Shown in pieces: positions 11,221 to 23,065 of a stretch of DNA of 64,000 nucleotides. The stretch lies in assembly GCA_945643635.1 (NCBI GenBank), contig CALZFC010000044.1:1522001-1586000 (forward strand), in the 5' to 3' direction. Made by a program: the position numbers and the translations under genes. Positions within the stretch are counted from its first letter, which is position 1. Each line of letters opens with the position of its first letter. The notes beneath the pieces are model-generated. The model saw only the letters and a program-made list of their open reading frames with translations. It made no database searches and was not told the DNA's origin. The stretch is from Allodiplogaster sudhausi (taxonomy: Eukaryota; Nematoda; Chromadorea; Rhabditida; Diplogasteridae).

Positions 11221-12349
11221 GAGAAACTGGAGAGAGAGACAGAATGACAGAGAGAGAGAGAGAGAGGGAGATAGAGGGGGAGAGAGAGATTGATGAAGAG
11301 AAATTCAAACGTATTCAAATAAATATTAGCAGTTGAGACGCCAAATGTATTAAGCTTATTCTGCTAGTTGCAATGAGAAGCCAAAAGTCTCCAAGTGTAC
11401 TGTAGACGGGTCACATTCTCAACTACGACGCATCTAGCCTAGCAAGAACCTTGGATGAAGTCATGTAAGTAAATGTTTGATCAGCCTTCGAATTTCTCAC
11501 ATTACCGGTGTTTAAAGAGCATATTTGACATGATGAAGTTGCCTAGCCTGACGAACTGTAAGTACTATTCATCGACTTCGATGTAGATTCTGGCATAGCT
11601 TGTACAGAATTAAGAGCGATTACATGGAAACAAAGAGGAAATATTTGAACTTATGAATTTGCGCCATTGGGAATCATCATTATAAGAATAATGGAAGAAA
11701 CTGTTACAAGTAATAACGCTCATGAAACACATCTCTATGTATACTTGACGCTGTTGATTAACAGTATAAGATATGTACCTTCAAGCAATATATGCATTTA
11801 TTATAAGCATCATTGATGAATGTAAATAGAACATACCAGTTTATTATCATCAAGAACAGGTTGTTTTCTTCCGAGCAGGCTCTAAATACATACCAATTGC
11901 TAAATCCTTCTCGGTGGTCTGAACTTGCAGGTTCTATTCGAATCAAAGAGCATGTGATACATATTACTCACAAACAACAACTCAGTAAACTAATAACGTA
12001 TTTTATTTTGACTGCTTTGATGACCGATAACATGTTGGCTCAAATTATCTGGAAAAAACGGAAACACTATACTGATATTTTTTCTGATTTTTGATCACTT
12101 CGCTTTTGTGCCGGATTCGCCACACAATGAAACAGCAAGGCGATGAATTTCATGCGTCAGCGATAAGGACAGAAGATTTATATGACTAAAGAACAAGAAC
12201 TCATTGATTCCTTACTACCTGCGATGCCTCTTTCCTTGATCAGCGCAATGCTTGCATCTCAAGATGTTTGTATAAAGGTACAGACGTGGTCTCTGGTGAT
12301 CTGGCCTGGTCATGAGGATGAGAAGGTCAGTTGCTGATCTGCACGCAAG
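11221..12349. other. Intergenic region before the saposin-like gene
   Basis: Begins with GA microsatellite sequence (11230-11290). No supported exon was seen. A 93-codon frame at 11813-12094 has no recognisable features. The right end carries the putative promoter elements of the gene starting at 12458. Confidence 0.4.
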
Positions 12350-12356
12350 CTGATAA
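12350..12356 (+). promoter_or_regulatory. GATA-factor site (CTGATAA)
   Basis: CTGATAA matches the intestinal GATA (ELT-2-type) consensus, TGATAA, about 100 bp upstream of a secreted saposin-like protein. Proteins of that class are often gut-expressed in worms. A TATAAA-like element lies upstream at 12271. Confidence 0.45.
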
Positions 12357-12443
12357 ACAGCTTCCCATAAAAGGACTCCATGGATCTATCCTGAACGTAC
12401 TCTTTTCAAAGCTTACATTCAATGTTCCCCCCCCTCATTCTCA

Positions 12444-12449
12444 TTTCAG
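12444..12449 (+). promoter_or_regulatory. Probable trans-splice acceptor
   Basis: A pyrimidine-rich run ending in TTTCAG sits 8 bp before the ATG at 12458 with no upstream exon in frame. This is the usual arrangement for spliced-leader addition in nematodes. Confidence 0.5.
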
Positions 12450-12457
12450 CCAGCAAT

Positions 12458-13366
12458 ATGAAGGTTGTCTTCGCTCTCGCCTTCCTCGCCGTTGCGGCCT
12501 ACGCCAATCCGATTGAGCAGAAGGAGGCGCCAGTCGAGCAGCCCGAGGGAGCCATCGACCTTTCAGAGGTAACCTAAAAGCTCGAAGATTAGCATTCATC
12601 CATTTTAATCTTCATTACCATTGTAATCGCGTCTCTCTAACTCTCATCCTTGTGCCAGGCAAATGGGCGCGAACTCATGATTGAATTTTTGGCTCCTTTT
12701 TTTAGCTCTCTTCTTCACAAAAAACGCGGCCACTCCTTGAAATGCTCTAATGACTCTTGATGATGCAGTTGCACCGCTGCCAAATCATCAACGGTCATTA
12801 GATCATTTCAAAGTGAAGTTTTCGTTGCAGTCGTCGCAGGAGCTTGACGGGCATCATCATCTGCACATTCCGCATCACCTCCCGCACCATCTTCCCATCC
12901 CCAAGCACATTCTCAAGGGCAAGCTCTGCGGCATCTGCAAGCTCGCCGTCAAGGTTTAGCATGCAGCAGATTAGCTAGATTCTTGCTGCACTAAAAATAG
13001 CATTAATGTCGCTCAGATCTATAATTTTTTCCATCAATAATTTGTTGTTGTCTTTTCTACTTCTTTTTTTCCCAGGAAGGCGAGAAGCAAGGCGAGAAGT
13101 ACTCGAAGCAGTGGCTCCACGAGAAGGTCGACAAGTACTGCGATGCTCTGGCGATCCTCGCGCACGAGTGCAAGAAGGAGGTTGACAAGGTGAGAAATGT
13201 GATATTTGTAAAATAAAATAAAATAAATATATACTTAAAAGTGCATGCATACATCTTGTACGATAGCCAAATTTGGCGCCTTTCCTAGATCATCGACAAG
13301 CTCGAAGGCTACATTCTCAAGAAGGAGAACCCCGAAACGGCGTGCAAGCAGTTGCACTTCTGCTAG
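12458..13366 (+). CDS. Secreted saposin-B-type (caenopore-like) protein, 141 aa
   Basis: Exons are 12458-12568, 12831-12953, 13076-13189 and 13289-13366, all phase 0. The protein starts with a signal peptide (MKVVFALAFLAVAAYA) followed by an acidic Glu/Pro segment. A histidine-rich stretch (residues 45-63, HHHLHIPHHLPHHLP...) precedes one saposin B domain. The six cysteines at about 70, 73, 100, 110, 135 and 141 have the canonical C-x2-C ... C ... C ... C-x5-C spacing. Members of the family bind lipid or permeabilise membranes, often in the worm gut as digestive or antibacterial effectors. For this gene that is inference. AATAAA follows at 13389. The His-rich linker is not usual for the family. 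Confidence 0.9.
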
Positions 13367-15810
13367 ATTCTGTCAACAGCTTCTAAAGAATAAAGATTTT
13401 GAGCATTGTTTTTCTTTGTTTAAGCACAGCGAATGTGCTTATCAGGACAATTAAAAGCGAAGAATCCAAACACACAAATGTATAACTCGTATGAACATAA
13501 AAGGTCGATTTAGAAAAAAAAAACTATTTTCGATGTAAACCGGTGCAATATTGTGCTACTTTGTTAGTTACGACACGCTTGTTTAGAACAGCAAGATTTT
13601 ATGGTTGATGTACACTTTGTCTTATTTCGTTATATTAAATCTTTACAGTCCTCATTAAAATAACGAGCGCCATTTTTGTTCTCTGTGCGACACGCGATAA
13701 ATATCGAAATGAGTCGTGCCTTTTTTTAAAGAAACGTTTATCAGTTGCCTCATACGACATGATAAAGTGCCCATTCATTTAACCAAAAGCAGGAGAGAGG
13801 GAGTAATTTTTCTTTGTTTCTTTGGGCTGTCTATCAGTGATTTGTGCTCTTTAAAGGCGAGTATTTCTGTGGCGTGATTAGGCCACGGAGAAAGTCTTCC
13901 ACTGTCGTTAATAAACCAAACATACATATGTATACTATTTACATATGTTCACAGCACATGTTACGACAATTTTAAAGAATACAAACACACTACTAGTAAA
14001 ATTAAGGCCCGCTGAATTTCGAGTCCCAACGTCGTCGGAGCCGTGTGATACGCTACCAGAGGAAGAATGAAATCGTGTAGCCGAGGACGGCCATGTCCGT
14101 TTTTTCTGCCCAAATATACGCTTTAGCTCTGTGTGCACTCTGATCATATCGGAGCCTGTTTTCCATTTCACTCCGAAAATTTGCCCCTTTTAACGATAAT
14201 TTTGTTCCACAAATTGATACAAAAAAGTCTTTATTATACTAGACTTATCAAGATTTTTTTGCTAGTTTCCTACACTGTCCATCTGTCATAGGACTACATA
14301 TGTATGTATATAATTTCAGTTCTCTTTTCTGAATATGTAATTTCCGCTCTTCTGATTGTGAGTGGCATCTCAATACTACTCCTCGTCACTTCTCGTCAAA
14401 AATGTTGTACCCAACCCTACCAGCTGTTAGAAAGAAGCTTTAAAATTTTTATTATGCACTATATGAACCTTATTTTTGCAGAAGTCAATGTATGTTGACA
14501 AAAGAAAACTATATTGAAACAAATTTGGTGTCCAGTTTATTAGAAAAAAATTTGATTTCCTAAGGATGTGTATGATGTAGACACTTGATGTATGCATATC
14601 AATTGAAAGTGGCAGTGACAAGTAAATCGCATTTGCCAACTTGAAGCTGATATCTCTTCGTCACTGGAGAAAAATTAAAGGGTGCTCTCGCTGAGAATTG
14701 TCGTGTTTGTTTTATCGCATGTGGTGCAGATCAAGTGTCGAAAATTAGCGCTGATCCCTCTTTCCGCCACCGCAGCCTTCTATACTTATGTTAGCGCCGG
14801 AATGTACTTTTTAAAACGCCTACTCAATTAGCACTCACTTTCAAATGTTTTTGAAGTCTTCGCAAGAACCAATTTGCCTTTTGAGATTCAAGCACATCTG
14901 CAATTGCTCATTGTCGGAAGAGAACAAGCTGGCAGGAATGGGCTTTGCTTCCCACCTCTGCTTCGTCATTCCTTTCCGATTTCTTGAATAACGCCTTTGC
15001 TGATTTAGTTTGTTGCGCACCATATGCATGTAGATGTTGCTGGATTTGGACAACACATAAATTAAGTGGGCCGTAGACAACAAGGACACGAAAATGTCTG
15101 GTATTATCTTGTCCCACTAGAGACAAGGAGAATTCCAATAAAATTTCTAGATATTGCTTTATAGTCGAATAAGACATAGCCATGCTAGCTTTCCCATGAC
15201 TTACAATAACACATTATCTTCTATGTAATGATTAGTCATTTTATATCCGTATACAAAACTATAGTATATCTTGTAGCGTCAAGATACACACATCAGTATA
15301 TCGTTCATGAGTCTTTTTTCGCAGTTTCTTTAATGACTGAATTGCCGCTGGCGGCTTGTTCGTAAAGTAGCCATATTTTTTCCTGCGCGTTTTCAATCTC
15401 GCGTTAGTATACTTTCCAATTTGCTGGTAATACGATCTGTGGTATACTGCAGGTGCTATATAGTGGAATGGAATAAAGTTCCGGATTGCTGTGTTTGCGA
15501 CCCCGTTAATTCTCTAAGCCAGAAATCTAAGGAGGAAAGACTAAAATAATATTTGTCTGTTCATTGGTTCTCTTGTTAAAGAAGCGAACCTCCTGCTGAA
15601 ATCACTGAAAAAAATCTTTTAGATCACCGTACAAACGCGCACTTATGTATGCGCATATGTTTGTAGTGCAGTCCCTCTAGGATAATTACAAATTTAAATT
15701 AACTTTGCACTCGAATTTGTTATGTTGCAGCTGCTTCAATATTTTCTCGCTTGAATTTACTATATAATGCAGGAACACTGGACGACGAACATCAAGTAGC
15801 TTCTTTCAAT
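13367..15810. other. Intergenic region
   Basis: Apart from the 3' end of the saposin-like gene, I see no supported exon. It holds AT-rich sequence with TACATATG palindromes at 13924-13945 and 14297-14310. Several 60-90 codon frames on both strands show no coding signature. Confidence 0.45.
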
Positions 15811-17465
15811 ATGGCCGGCGTAGATATGCTCGCAACGCATTATCTGCTCATTGGCTTCAGTAAGTTTATTTTCATCACAATTTAGGAAAACAATCAAAAT
15901 CAACATACATATATGTATGTCTTTTTCCTGTAATTAGCCATGACATATTCATTTTATTCTTTTTACGTAAACAATACTTTGTCAGGTTCCGTTACGCTGT
16001 GCGTCAACCTGCCCGTTGTCACCTTCATTCTTGTGCATCCGAAGCTGCGTCGATCGAAAGAAGTAGACTGACTAATTTATCATATCGATAATTTTTGGAG
16101 TGGTCTCTGTTGATTACCGTCTTCATTCCCGATTCTTCAGGTCATCCTCATCTGTCTTGTCTGCTTTGCTGACATGGCCAACGCGTTGTCCTACCTCTGC
16201 CTTGGCATTCATCGGCTCAGTCTTATCTTGAAAAAGATGGGTAAGTCGTTCACAGAAAAAAGAGGGGGTCGACCTTTCGGATGATTCAGGATGTTGTACA
16301 GTGACAATAAAAACAGGATCCAGTTTTCCAAATTACAATAAATACTTAAGAAAACTCAACCACCATCAATCACGAGTGCGCTCGCTACTTCTTCAGCTGG
16401 CTGCTCTGCGCATGCTATCAGCTGGTTGGCGAAGAAAACTATATCTTTGGTAGATGAATTCTTTTCAGAATACGGTAATTAGAAATACATATATAAAAAC
16501 ATATATGTAAATTTGGAAATTTAGCTTGAACCCGGCCTCTTTTACTTTTTTATTATTAAGGAAATATTATTTCTGTGAGCCAAATTATTTTTTCTTTGGG
16601 TCGGCCTCTCGATCATCTCGATCTCGGCTGACCGCTTCATCGCCGTGATGCTGCCGACGCGCTATCGGCGACTGCCCGTCTCGTATGCGTACGGAATGTT
16701 TGGAGGTGTCGAGTTATTTTTATCCTTTTCTTTAACAAAACAAGTAGGAAAACATTTTTTTAATAAACCAAAGAAGCAAACAAACCCATATTATGATACC
16801 CATAGGTTCACTGACGATCACCGCCGTTGGCGTGGCTGTCTGCGGTATCATTTGGGTGCGCTCTCCGCCCCAGGTCATCTCGGCCATGTGCTATGCGGCT
16901 TCAGCGTACACGCCAGAGGTACGGTAGTAGGTATATGTATCATACAAAGAAATTTACATATATATATTTAGTTACATTTTGAATTTGACTAACGTCTATT
17001 TTATAAACGAGAACATCATCTGTGCATTTCGTAGAATTTATTTGTTGTAAAACGAACCACTTTGGCAAAAAAAATCAATACTTCAATATTTAAATCCTGT
17101 ATATCTGTGGGAAAGGAGAGCAGACCAACCGAGCAAACCATCTTATATTAGATGATCGATGACATTGAGGACATATGTTTGCACACAATCTGATAAGGAA
17201 AGTAATTGACGGGTTTTCAATTCGATTCGACATGCTCAGATCTTCACGTACATGGTCGCCTGTCGCACTTCTCTGATCGCGACTGGCGTGTTCCTCTACG
17301 TGCCCATCGGCGTGTGTGTCTATCGACTCGTCAAGTCACTTTCGAAGAGTGTAAAAGAGTCTTTTCTAGTTCATTTCTCTCATTTATACTCTATCGCTCT
17401 TGCTTTCTTGTCCTCTTTTTCATTTGCCTCTCCCTCTCTTTCTCATTCTCTCTCTACCTCTCTGT

Positions 17466-17509
<44 letters not shown>

Positions 17510-18161
17510 GCCTTCAGGCTCCAAAGGAGCAACAAAACAATCGCGCACTTATCAAAACAACTCTGGTCGTTGGCATCACGCTCACATTTGAATTTACGCT
17601 CGTTTTGCTGCCTGACATCATCCTGAAAACAAACTTCTTGGGGCTTCGCGAATTCCAGGTTTTGTTATTGTTTTGTTTTAAACAAGATTTTGGTATACTT
17701 TAAAAAGAACAAATAAATATGCCCCTCACATCAGATGGTCGGCGCCCTTTTGGTGTGCACGAAGGGCTTCGTCAACATCTTCCTCTACACGTGCAAGACT
17801 GAGGAGATTCGGGTAAGGATCGCAAGGTGTCCTGTCCTGTCTAAACCTAACTAGAGCGATTTTACCCCTTCGAAAGCATTGAAGAATTGATGTGCCTGAA
17901 AAGAGAATATGAAAATATCGCCAGCTCGAGTCATAATGAAAGACAGGCCGTAATATATTTTACTATATACCAGAATTATCGCTTAATTCTCTCTTTCTCT
18001 AATTTTTGCGGTCCGTCCTCTCTGGCCTGATGAAGCACGGGCTCTTCGGTCGCAGGCTATTCACCAGTGCGAGAGTCTCGCGCGCGCGCCTCTCGCGCAT
18101 CGAACCCAGCTCAACTGCGGCCACGCGCACACGCTCCACTTTTTTCCCGGGACGCGCGTGA
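15811..18161 (+). CDS. Srsx-like 7TM chemoreceptor, copy A, 333 aa
   Basis: Ten exons: 15811-15859, 15986-16062, 16141-16240, 16351-16424, 16600-16705, 16806-16918, 17240-17350, 17518-17658, 17735-17812 and 18009-18161. The product is a rhodopsin-class serpentine receptor of the nematode chemosensory type. Seen in the sequence are HPKLRRSKE after TM1, the conserved Cys before TM3, the TM3 end SADRFIAVMLPTRYRRLP (DRF in the DRY position) and a long basic loop before TM6. TM7 reads KGFVNIFLYT. The tail is Arg/Ser-rich. Every exon has exactly the same length as in copy B at 20033-22736. The acceptors of exon 5 (CTTTGG before 16600) and exon 10 (TTTTTG before 18009) lack AG, although frame and paralogue fix the boundaries. 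Srsx is the best family match by eye; another srx/srt-like class is possible. The ligand is unknown. Confidence 0.82.
16594..16599 (+). other. Non-AG 3' splice site, receptor A exon 5
   Basis: The intron ends ...TTTCTTTGG and the exon begins GTCGGCCTC. Copy B has CAAG at the same boundary. No in-frame AG lies nearby. The upstream AG at 16578-16579 gives the wrong frame. Confidence 0.7.
17470..17505. repeat. (CT)n tract in receptor A intron 7
   Basis: A CT run just upstream of the exon 8 acceptor. Copy B carries one at the equivalent position (22055-22090), so the microsatellite predates or parallels the duplication. Confidence 0.9.
18003..18008 (+). other. Non-AG 3' splice site, receptor A exon 10
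   Basis: The last intron ends TTTTTG before CGGTCCGTC. The same TTTTTTG/CGGTCCGT boundary occurs in copy B at 22583/22584. An AG acceptor at 17972 would give a short, frame-shifted tail. Confidence 0.65.
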
Positions 18162-20032
18162 GGAAGAAAAGAAGAAAAAAGTGAAGGGAAAACAAGTAAA
18201 TGGAGGGGATTAGCTTCTCTTTTTCACTGAAAAAAAATGATACTGTACTTCTTTCTTATAATCTGCTTGGACTGGTTTGTGTATTGTTTATTGTATGTGT
18301 GATTGAGAATGTTTAGATATATAAATATGCATAGGTTGCATAATTGTTCTAGATGGTTGGGAACTATACATTAATCTATGTATGCAACTATACCTTCTGA
18401 ACATCAATTATTTCGACCCCAAATTACTAGATGCAAAGTAGAAGCATGAGATGTTTGCTAGACAAGTCGCTCGACATTTCCTAAGAGGCACTTCACCTTT
18501 ATTTGCTTTCCAAGATGTTGATCTGTCAAATTGCATAGAAAGACCTTTTGCGACTGCTAGATCGCTAGTGACGTGTTAAAGCCCAAGTTCGTTCCAGGGA
18601 AGCTGAGGAAGTTCTCACGTTAAGTGTAAATTTCCATCTACTATCTCCCGGGTGGAAAGGTAAACTATTGAAATAAAGCCCTCCGCACGAGACAGTGAAA
18701 GTATTCTGCGCACGTCATAAATCATAGGTTATGTTTCAGAAACAACTCGCAAAGTCCACAATTTAGAAGCTTTGAAACCTTCATTTTAAGCACCCTGTTT
18801 TCACAGCATCAGGAATATGTAGTCCACTTCGTTTTCAACGGTCGTTGCATGTCATAATCACATTGGAGAAAGTGTCCAACAAATCACGGCGGCCACATTC
18901 AAAAGAGAATATTTACAATTTTTACAGCAAAAACGGGCGATAATGTAATGGCACGCTTAGGTATACATAATTCTTTTTATGCCTTTCGGAAACAATTTCC
19001 CAGAACAATTTTCATCTGCATCATTTGCTGTAGTAAAGCTGTCGTACACTTCTCGGTGTAAATGGAGAGACCAGAAGCGTGATTTGCTTGAGAAACGAAA
19101 TGTGCGTCTATAGACCAAAGGCTTTACAATTTTTACGTCTGAACCTGGCGATAATGTAATGGACCGCATAAATATACTTAATTCTTTTTATGCCTGTCTT
19201 AAACTATTTCTCAGAACAGTTTTCGTTATATTGTTTGCTTTAGTAAAGTTGTTGCACTCGGTGCAAAGTGGGAGGGCAAACGTGTGATTCGCTTGAGAAA
19301 CTAAATGTATAGAACTTGCAATAAGGACCATAGCCAGGGCGAACTATAAAATTGAACTATCCACCGCGTGACAATAGTCATGAACTCTCGGCTCTAGTAT
19401 GTATACTATTCCTATTCCGACTTTGGAACTTCGCTCGGAGCTATATGAATTCTTTTCATGTGTGTGTGTATAAAATATCAGAAATTCTCACCGGTGTGGG
19501 TTCCATCATGAACCTCTTTTCTTGTTAATAGGGAAGGCTTCAATCTAATGTATTTATTTCTCTCTTTTGTTTTTTTCGTTTTCTTCTTTCTTCATATATA
19601 TGTTTTCTCATCACACTTTTCTTATCTCTCCTATTTTTACTCTCAATCTTAATGACCGCGCTAAAATGTATACATATCTACAAAAGAGAAGCACACTTGA
19701 AGAGTGTGCGACATTTGCGGCAGTGAACATCTTGTGACATGTGAAAATGAAGTTGAAGAATGTGCTTCGACATTTTGTTTTCTTGGTAGAATCTACGGTA
19801 CTTGCCACAAGTAGTATGTATTCTTGATAAAGTCGCAGATTCCTCATTCTTTTTAGAACAACAATTCTTACGCTCTTACAATCATATCTCTACTTCAATT
19901 CATCTTTACTGAGTATGTCATATACATACATATAGCTATTTTATCATTTTAACTCTCACCTCATACAGTTTCTCCCTAAGTTGAAGTACATACAAACTGT
20001 GTGCCATACTTGAGAGCTAATAAAAACTCACC
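18162..20032. other. Region between receptor copies A and B
   Basis: Contains the 3' flank of copy A, a two-copy tandem repeat at 18912-19308 and AT-rich sequence up to the next ATG. No other gene is supported. Confidence 0.5.
18912..19308. repeat. Two-copy tandem duplication, about 211-bp period
   Basis: Copy 1 (18912-19104) and copy 2 (19123-19308) share GGCGATAATGTAATGG, ATTCTTTTTATGCCT, TTTGCT(G/T)TAGTAAAG and GCTTGAGAAAC in the same order, with many point differences. It is non-coding. Confidence 0.8.
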
Positions 20033-22051
20033 ATGGCCGGTGTCGACATGCTCACGACTCACTACTTCCTGGTCGGCTTTAGTTAGTCTCCACACAACTG
20101 TATCTAATTTTGTTATTTATATTATCTTTTTACTAGTTTTAGTGTGATTTCTTTACTAACAATCCTTTCTGCTTTTTTCGATTGCTTTTCTACCTTTTGC
20201 CAAATATTGATGCTCGAACTAGGCTCGATCACAATCTCTGTCAACTTGCCCGTCGTGACGCTCATTCTCGCGCATCCCAAGCTGCGACGCTCGAAGGAGG
20301 TTATCGACATTCCTATTTTTGAAGAGTGTTTTCAACTACAAATCTTTACAGGTAATTTTCATCGGTTTGGTTTGCCTTGCCGACTTATCGAATGCGACTG
20401 CCTTCTTCACTGCCGGCCTTCACCGGCTGAACTTGATCGTTAACAACTTGGGTACGACAGGCCAGAGAGAGAGAGATAGAGAAAGAGGAGATCTACAGTA
20501 CCGCTCAACGGCGAGGGGTCAATGCTGCGTCGGCTATAGCGGACGCGGCTAAATGGGCCAAGTGGAATATCTCGAAGAAGAAAGCGTTTTCAGGCAAATC
20601 ACATATCAATTTGAGATCCCCGAATTTTTCTTCACGAATACCGTTGAGAAAAATCTTGAAAAATTGTGAAATTAGCATTTTCATGACATACGCAGGCATA
20701 ATTGTTGCGTTCTCTTATGATATTTCGCTTTTCGCAGGTTCGAACCCCAAGCGGAGCAAATGTTTTGCTGCATTTGTTTTGCTAAATTTTTCAAGAATTG
20801 TTTAACGTGATTAGTGAAAAACAATTCAAGAATCTCATAATGATATGTGATTTGCCTGAATCTGCTTTCTGCAGCGAGATATTCTACTTGGCCCATTTGG
20901 AAGGAGAATGGAGAGAATCAGAATGAGATTTTGCAAGAATAACTCGTCTGGTAATAATTACTAGATGATTCGACATGGCCGAATCACGGCTGCGCACACT
21001 ATGTCTTCAGTTGGCTTCTCTGCGCAAACTATCAGCTGGTTCGTGTTCCATTGATAAAAACATCTCATCATTCATTTTTCGTGCATTTTCTTTTTAACAT
21101 ACTGATTGAGTTTTCATAAAGTGCTAAGAAATTCTGAAAGACCTGTTGAAGACACCATAAACTCACAATCAGTCGAAACGATTACTATAAATATCGATTA
21201 TCGATTAGGTCACAATTTCAAGGTCGGCCTCTCGATCATCTCGATCTCGACCGACCGCTTCATCGCCGTGATGCTGCCGACGCGCTATCGGCGATTGCCC
21301 GTAACTTACGCCTACGCAGTCTTTGGAGGTATACAGTATGACCATACTGACGTTTTGTTGTAATTTAAGAAATATATCTCGAGGCAAACAATCGTTTGTT
21401 CACCGTTTCTATATCTTCGTCTTATCAATCAGTGATCTAGTCCATCCGAGAGAGATATTACAGGCTCACTGGCATTGACCATTTGTGGTGTTGCCGTATG
21501 CGGCGTGGTCTGGCTAATATCACCGCCCCTGGAGACTAGCGCCATGTGCTACGCGGCCACCATGTACACGCCGGAGGTTAACTTTTTCAATGATGCAATC
21601 TCATCGAAATTTATGCATTTCTTTTCTTCTTCATCTTTATTCATGCTGTTTCACCACGTGCATCAGCTTATTCATGACTTATATAAGTATAGAAAAGTTA
21701 GGAAGAGAGTAACCAGGCATTGTGCACTCTACTTAGACAATAAGTTGCCATTTGTTTGAACGGCTTGTTGCTCTAATGAACTCGTTGTTCCCCTTGCAGA
21801 TCTTCCAATTCATGGCCATCTACCGAATGTCGACGATCGCTGCGGCGGTCGCACTCTACGTCCCGATCACCTTTCGCATCTATCGTCTGGTCAAGTCACT
21901 CTCGAAAAGTGTCAGCATTCTCTCTCTCTCTCTCTCTCTCGCTCTCTCTCTCTTTCTCTCGCTTTATCTCTTCATCTTATCTTTATTTCTCTAACCCTTG
22001 CTCTTTTATCTCTCTTTTCTCTTAACCTCTTATATCCTTCTATCTCTCTAT

Positions 22052-22104
<53 letters not shown>

Positions 22105-22736
22105 TTTCAGACACCAAAAGAGCAGCAGAGCAATCGTGCTCTTGTCAAGATGACAATGGTAGTCGGCATCACGCTGACCTTCGAGTTCACGCTCGTCTGG
22201 ATACCCGACTTTGTCCTGGATACTAACTTTCTGAATCTGCGCGAGTATCAGGTTTTTCCTTTTCCACGCGTACACATCAAAAACTCGTTAAACAATGAGT
22301 ATGAAAAAAAATCTGATGAATGCCAAATGAACTTTAAGCTTGGAAGTCCTCTGAAATTACGTCATTAATGTAATCTGAAAATGTTTTTTTCTCGATGATC
22401 GGCTATCTCATTATCTGCACGAAGGGCTTCGTCAACATCTTCCTCTACACGTTCAAGACTGAAGAGATTCGGGTAAATGAGGCATTAAAAGTATAAACGA
22501 GGATATTCCATCAAATTGAGACGAACCTGCATTTACATTGCTGGTCTCCCTCCTTTAAGCAATCTTTGCCTCCTCCTTTTTTGCGGTCCGTTCTGTCGTG
22601 GATGACGGCGCGCTTCTGCGGAGGGCGCGCGCTCTTCACCACCCGCATCTCCCTCTCGCATGCACAGAGGAACCACTCACGATTCGAATCCACTGCAGCT
22701 ACTACTTATGCCTCTGGCATGACAAGTCATACGTGA
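20033..22736 (+). CDS. Srsx-like 7TM chemoreceptor, copy B, 333 aa
   Basis: Ten exons: 20033-20081, 20223-20299, 20352-20451, 20965-21038, 21223-21328, 21464-21576, 21800-21910, 22111-22251, 22395-22472 and 22584-22736. It is a tandem paralogue of 15811-18161. It starts MAGVDMLTTHYFLVGF and shares HPKLRRSKEV, CANYQLVGLSIISISTDRF, AVMLPTRYRRLPV and TKGFVNIFLYTFKTEEIR. It differs strongly in the second half of TM4 and the C-terminal tail. The reading frame is open throughout, which argues against a pseudogene. The acceptors of exon 9 (TTTCTCG before 22395) and exon 10 (TTTTTTG before 22584) lack AG. Intron 3 has been lengthened by a terminal-inverted-repeat insertion. The function is probably chemosensory signalling at the cilia of sensory neurons; this is inferred from family only. 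Confidence 0.82.
20495..20522 (+). repeat. Terminal fragment of the 40940-42022 element family
   Basis: CAGTACCGCTCAACGGCGAG resembles the terminus CAGTACCGCTCAACAACCAG of the large element at 40940-42022. Only one end is visible here, next to a different TIR element. Confidence 0.55.
20551..20898. mobile_element. TIR element in receptor B intron 3
   Basis: AAATGGGCCAAGTGGAATAT at 20551 is repeated in inverted orientation ending at 20898, and the matching arms extend inward for well over 100 bp with gaps. Near the centre lies a B-box-like GGTTCGAACCCC followed by GGAGCAAATGTTTTGCT, as in the 2.7-3.5 kb element. It is non-coding. Confidence 0.75.
22055..22090. repeat. (CT)n tract in receptor B intron 7
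   Basis: A CT run before the exon 8 acceptor at 22109-22110, homologous in position to the tract in copy A. Confidence 0.9.
22389..22394 (+). other. Non-AG 3' splice site, receptor B exon 9
   Basis: The intron ends TTTTTTTCTCG before ATGATCGGC. Copy A has CATCAG at the same boundary. The first downstream AG in frame would remove ten residues of TM7. Confidence 0.7.
22578..22583 (+). other. Non-AG 3' splice site, receptor B exon 10
   Basis: The intron ends CTTTTTTG before CGGTCCGTT, shared with copy A. Both exons are 153 bp to the stop and start in the same phase. Confidence 0.65.
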
Positions 22737-22966
22737 TAGGGAGAGGAGGGAGTGAGAAAGAGAGAGAGGGAGAGGGAGAAAAAATGTGAGAGCGAGAGAT
22801 ACAGAGAGAGGGAGAGATACAGAGAGAGATGGAGGTCATAATATAGACTCGCCGGGAACATCTAATATAGATTTCACATCGTGAATCTTTTACCCATTTC
22901 CTCCCCTTTCCCTCTTCTATAATTTATGCACCTGCAACGATACATATTATTTTCTGATCAACTGTT

Positions 22967-22996
22967 TCTTTCTTTTCTTTTCTTTTCTTTTCTTTT
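22967..22996. repeat. (TTTTC)n microsatellite
   Basis: About six pentanucleotide units in the pyrimidine-rich 3' flank of receptor B. Confidence 0.85.
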
Positions 22997-23035
22997 CACC
23001 TGCCTTAACTTATTTGCCAGATTCACTCTATATGT

Positions 23036-23065
23036 TGTCACATCATTATTTGATGTATGAATAAA
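23036..23065 (+). promoter_or_regulatory. Hairpin plus AATAAA module (probable poly(A) site of receptor B)
   Basis: TGTCACATCATT ... TGATGTATG forms a short stem-loop directly before AATAAATAAA, 300 bp after the receptor B stop. It matches the module at 9771-9801 almost base for base. Confidence 0.5.
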
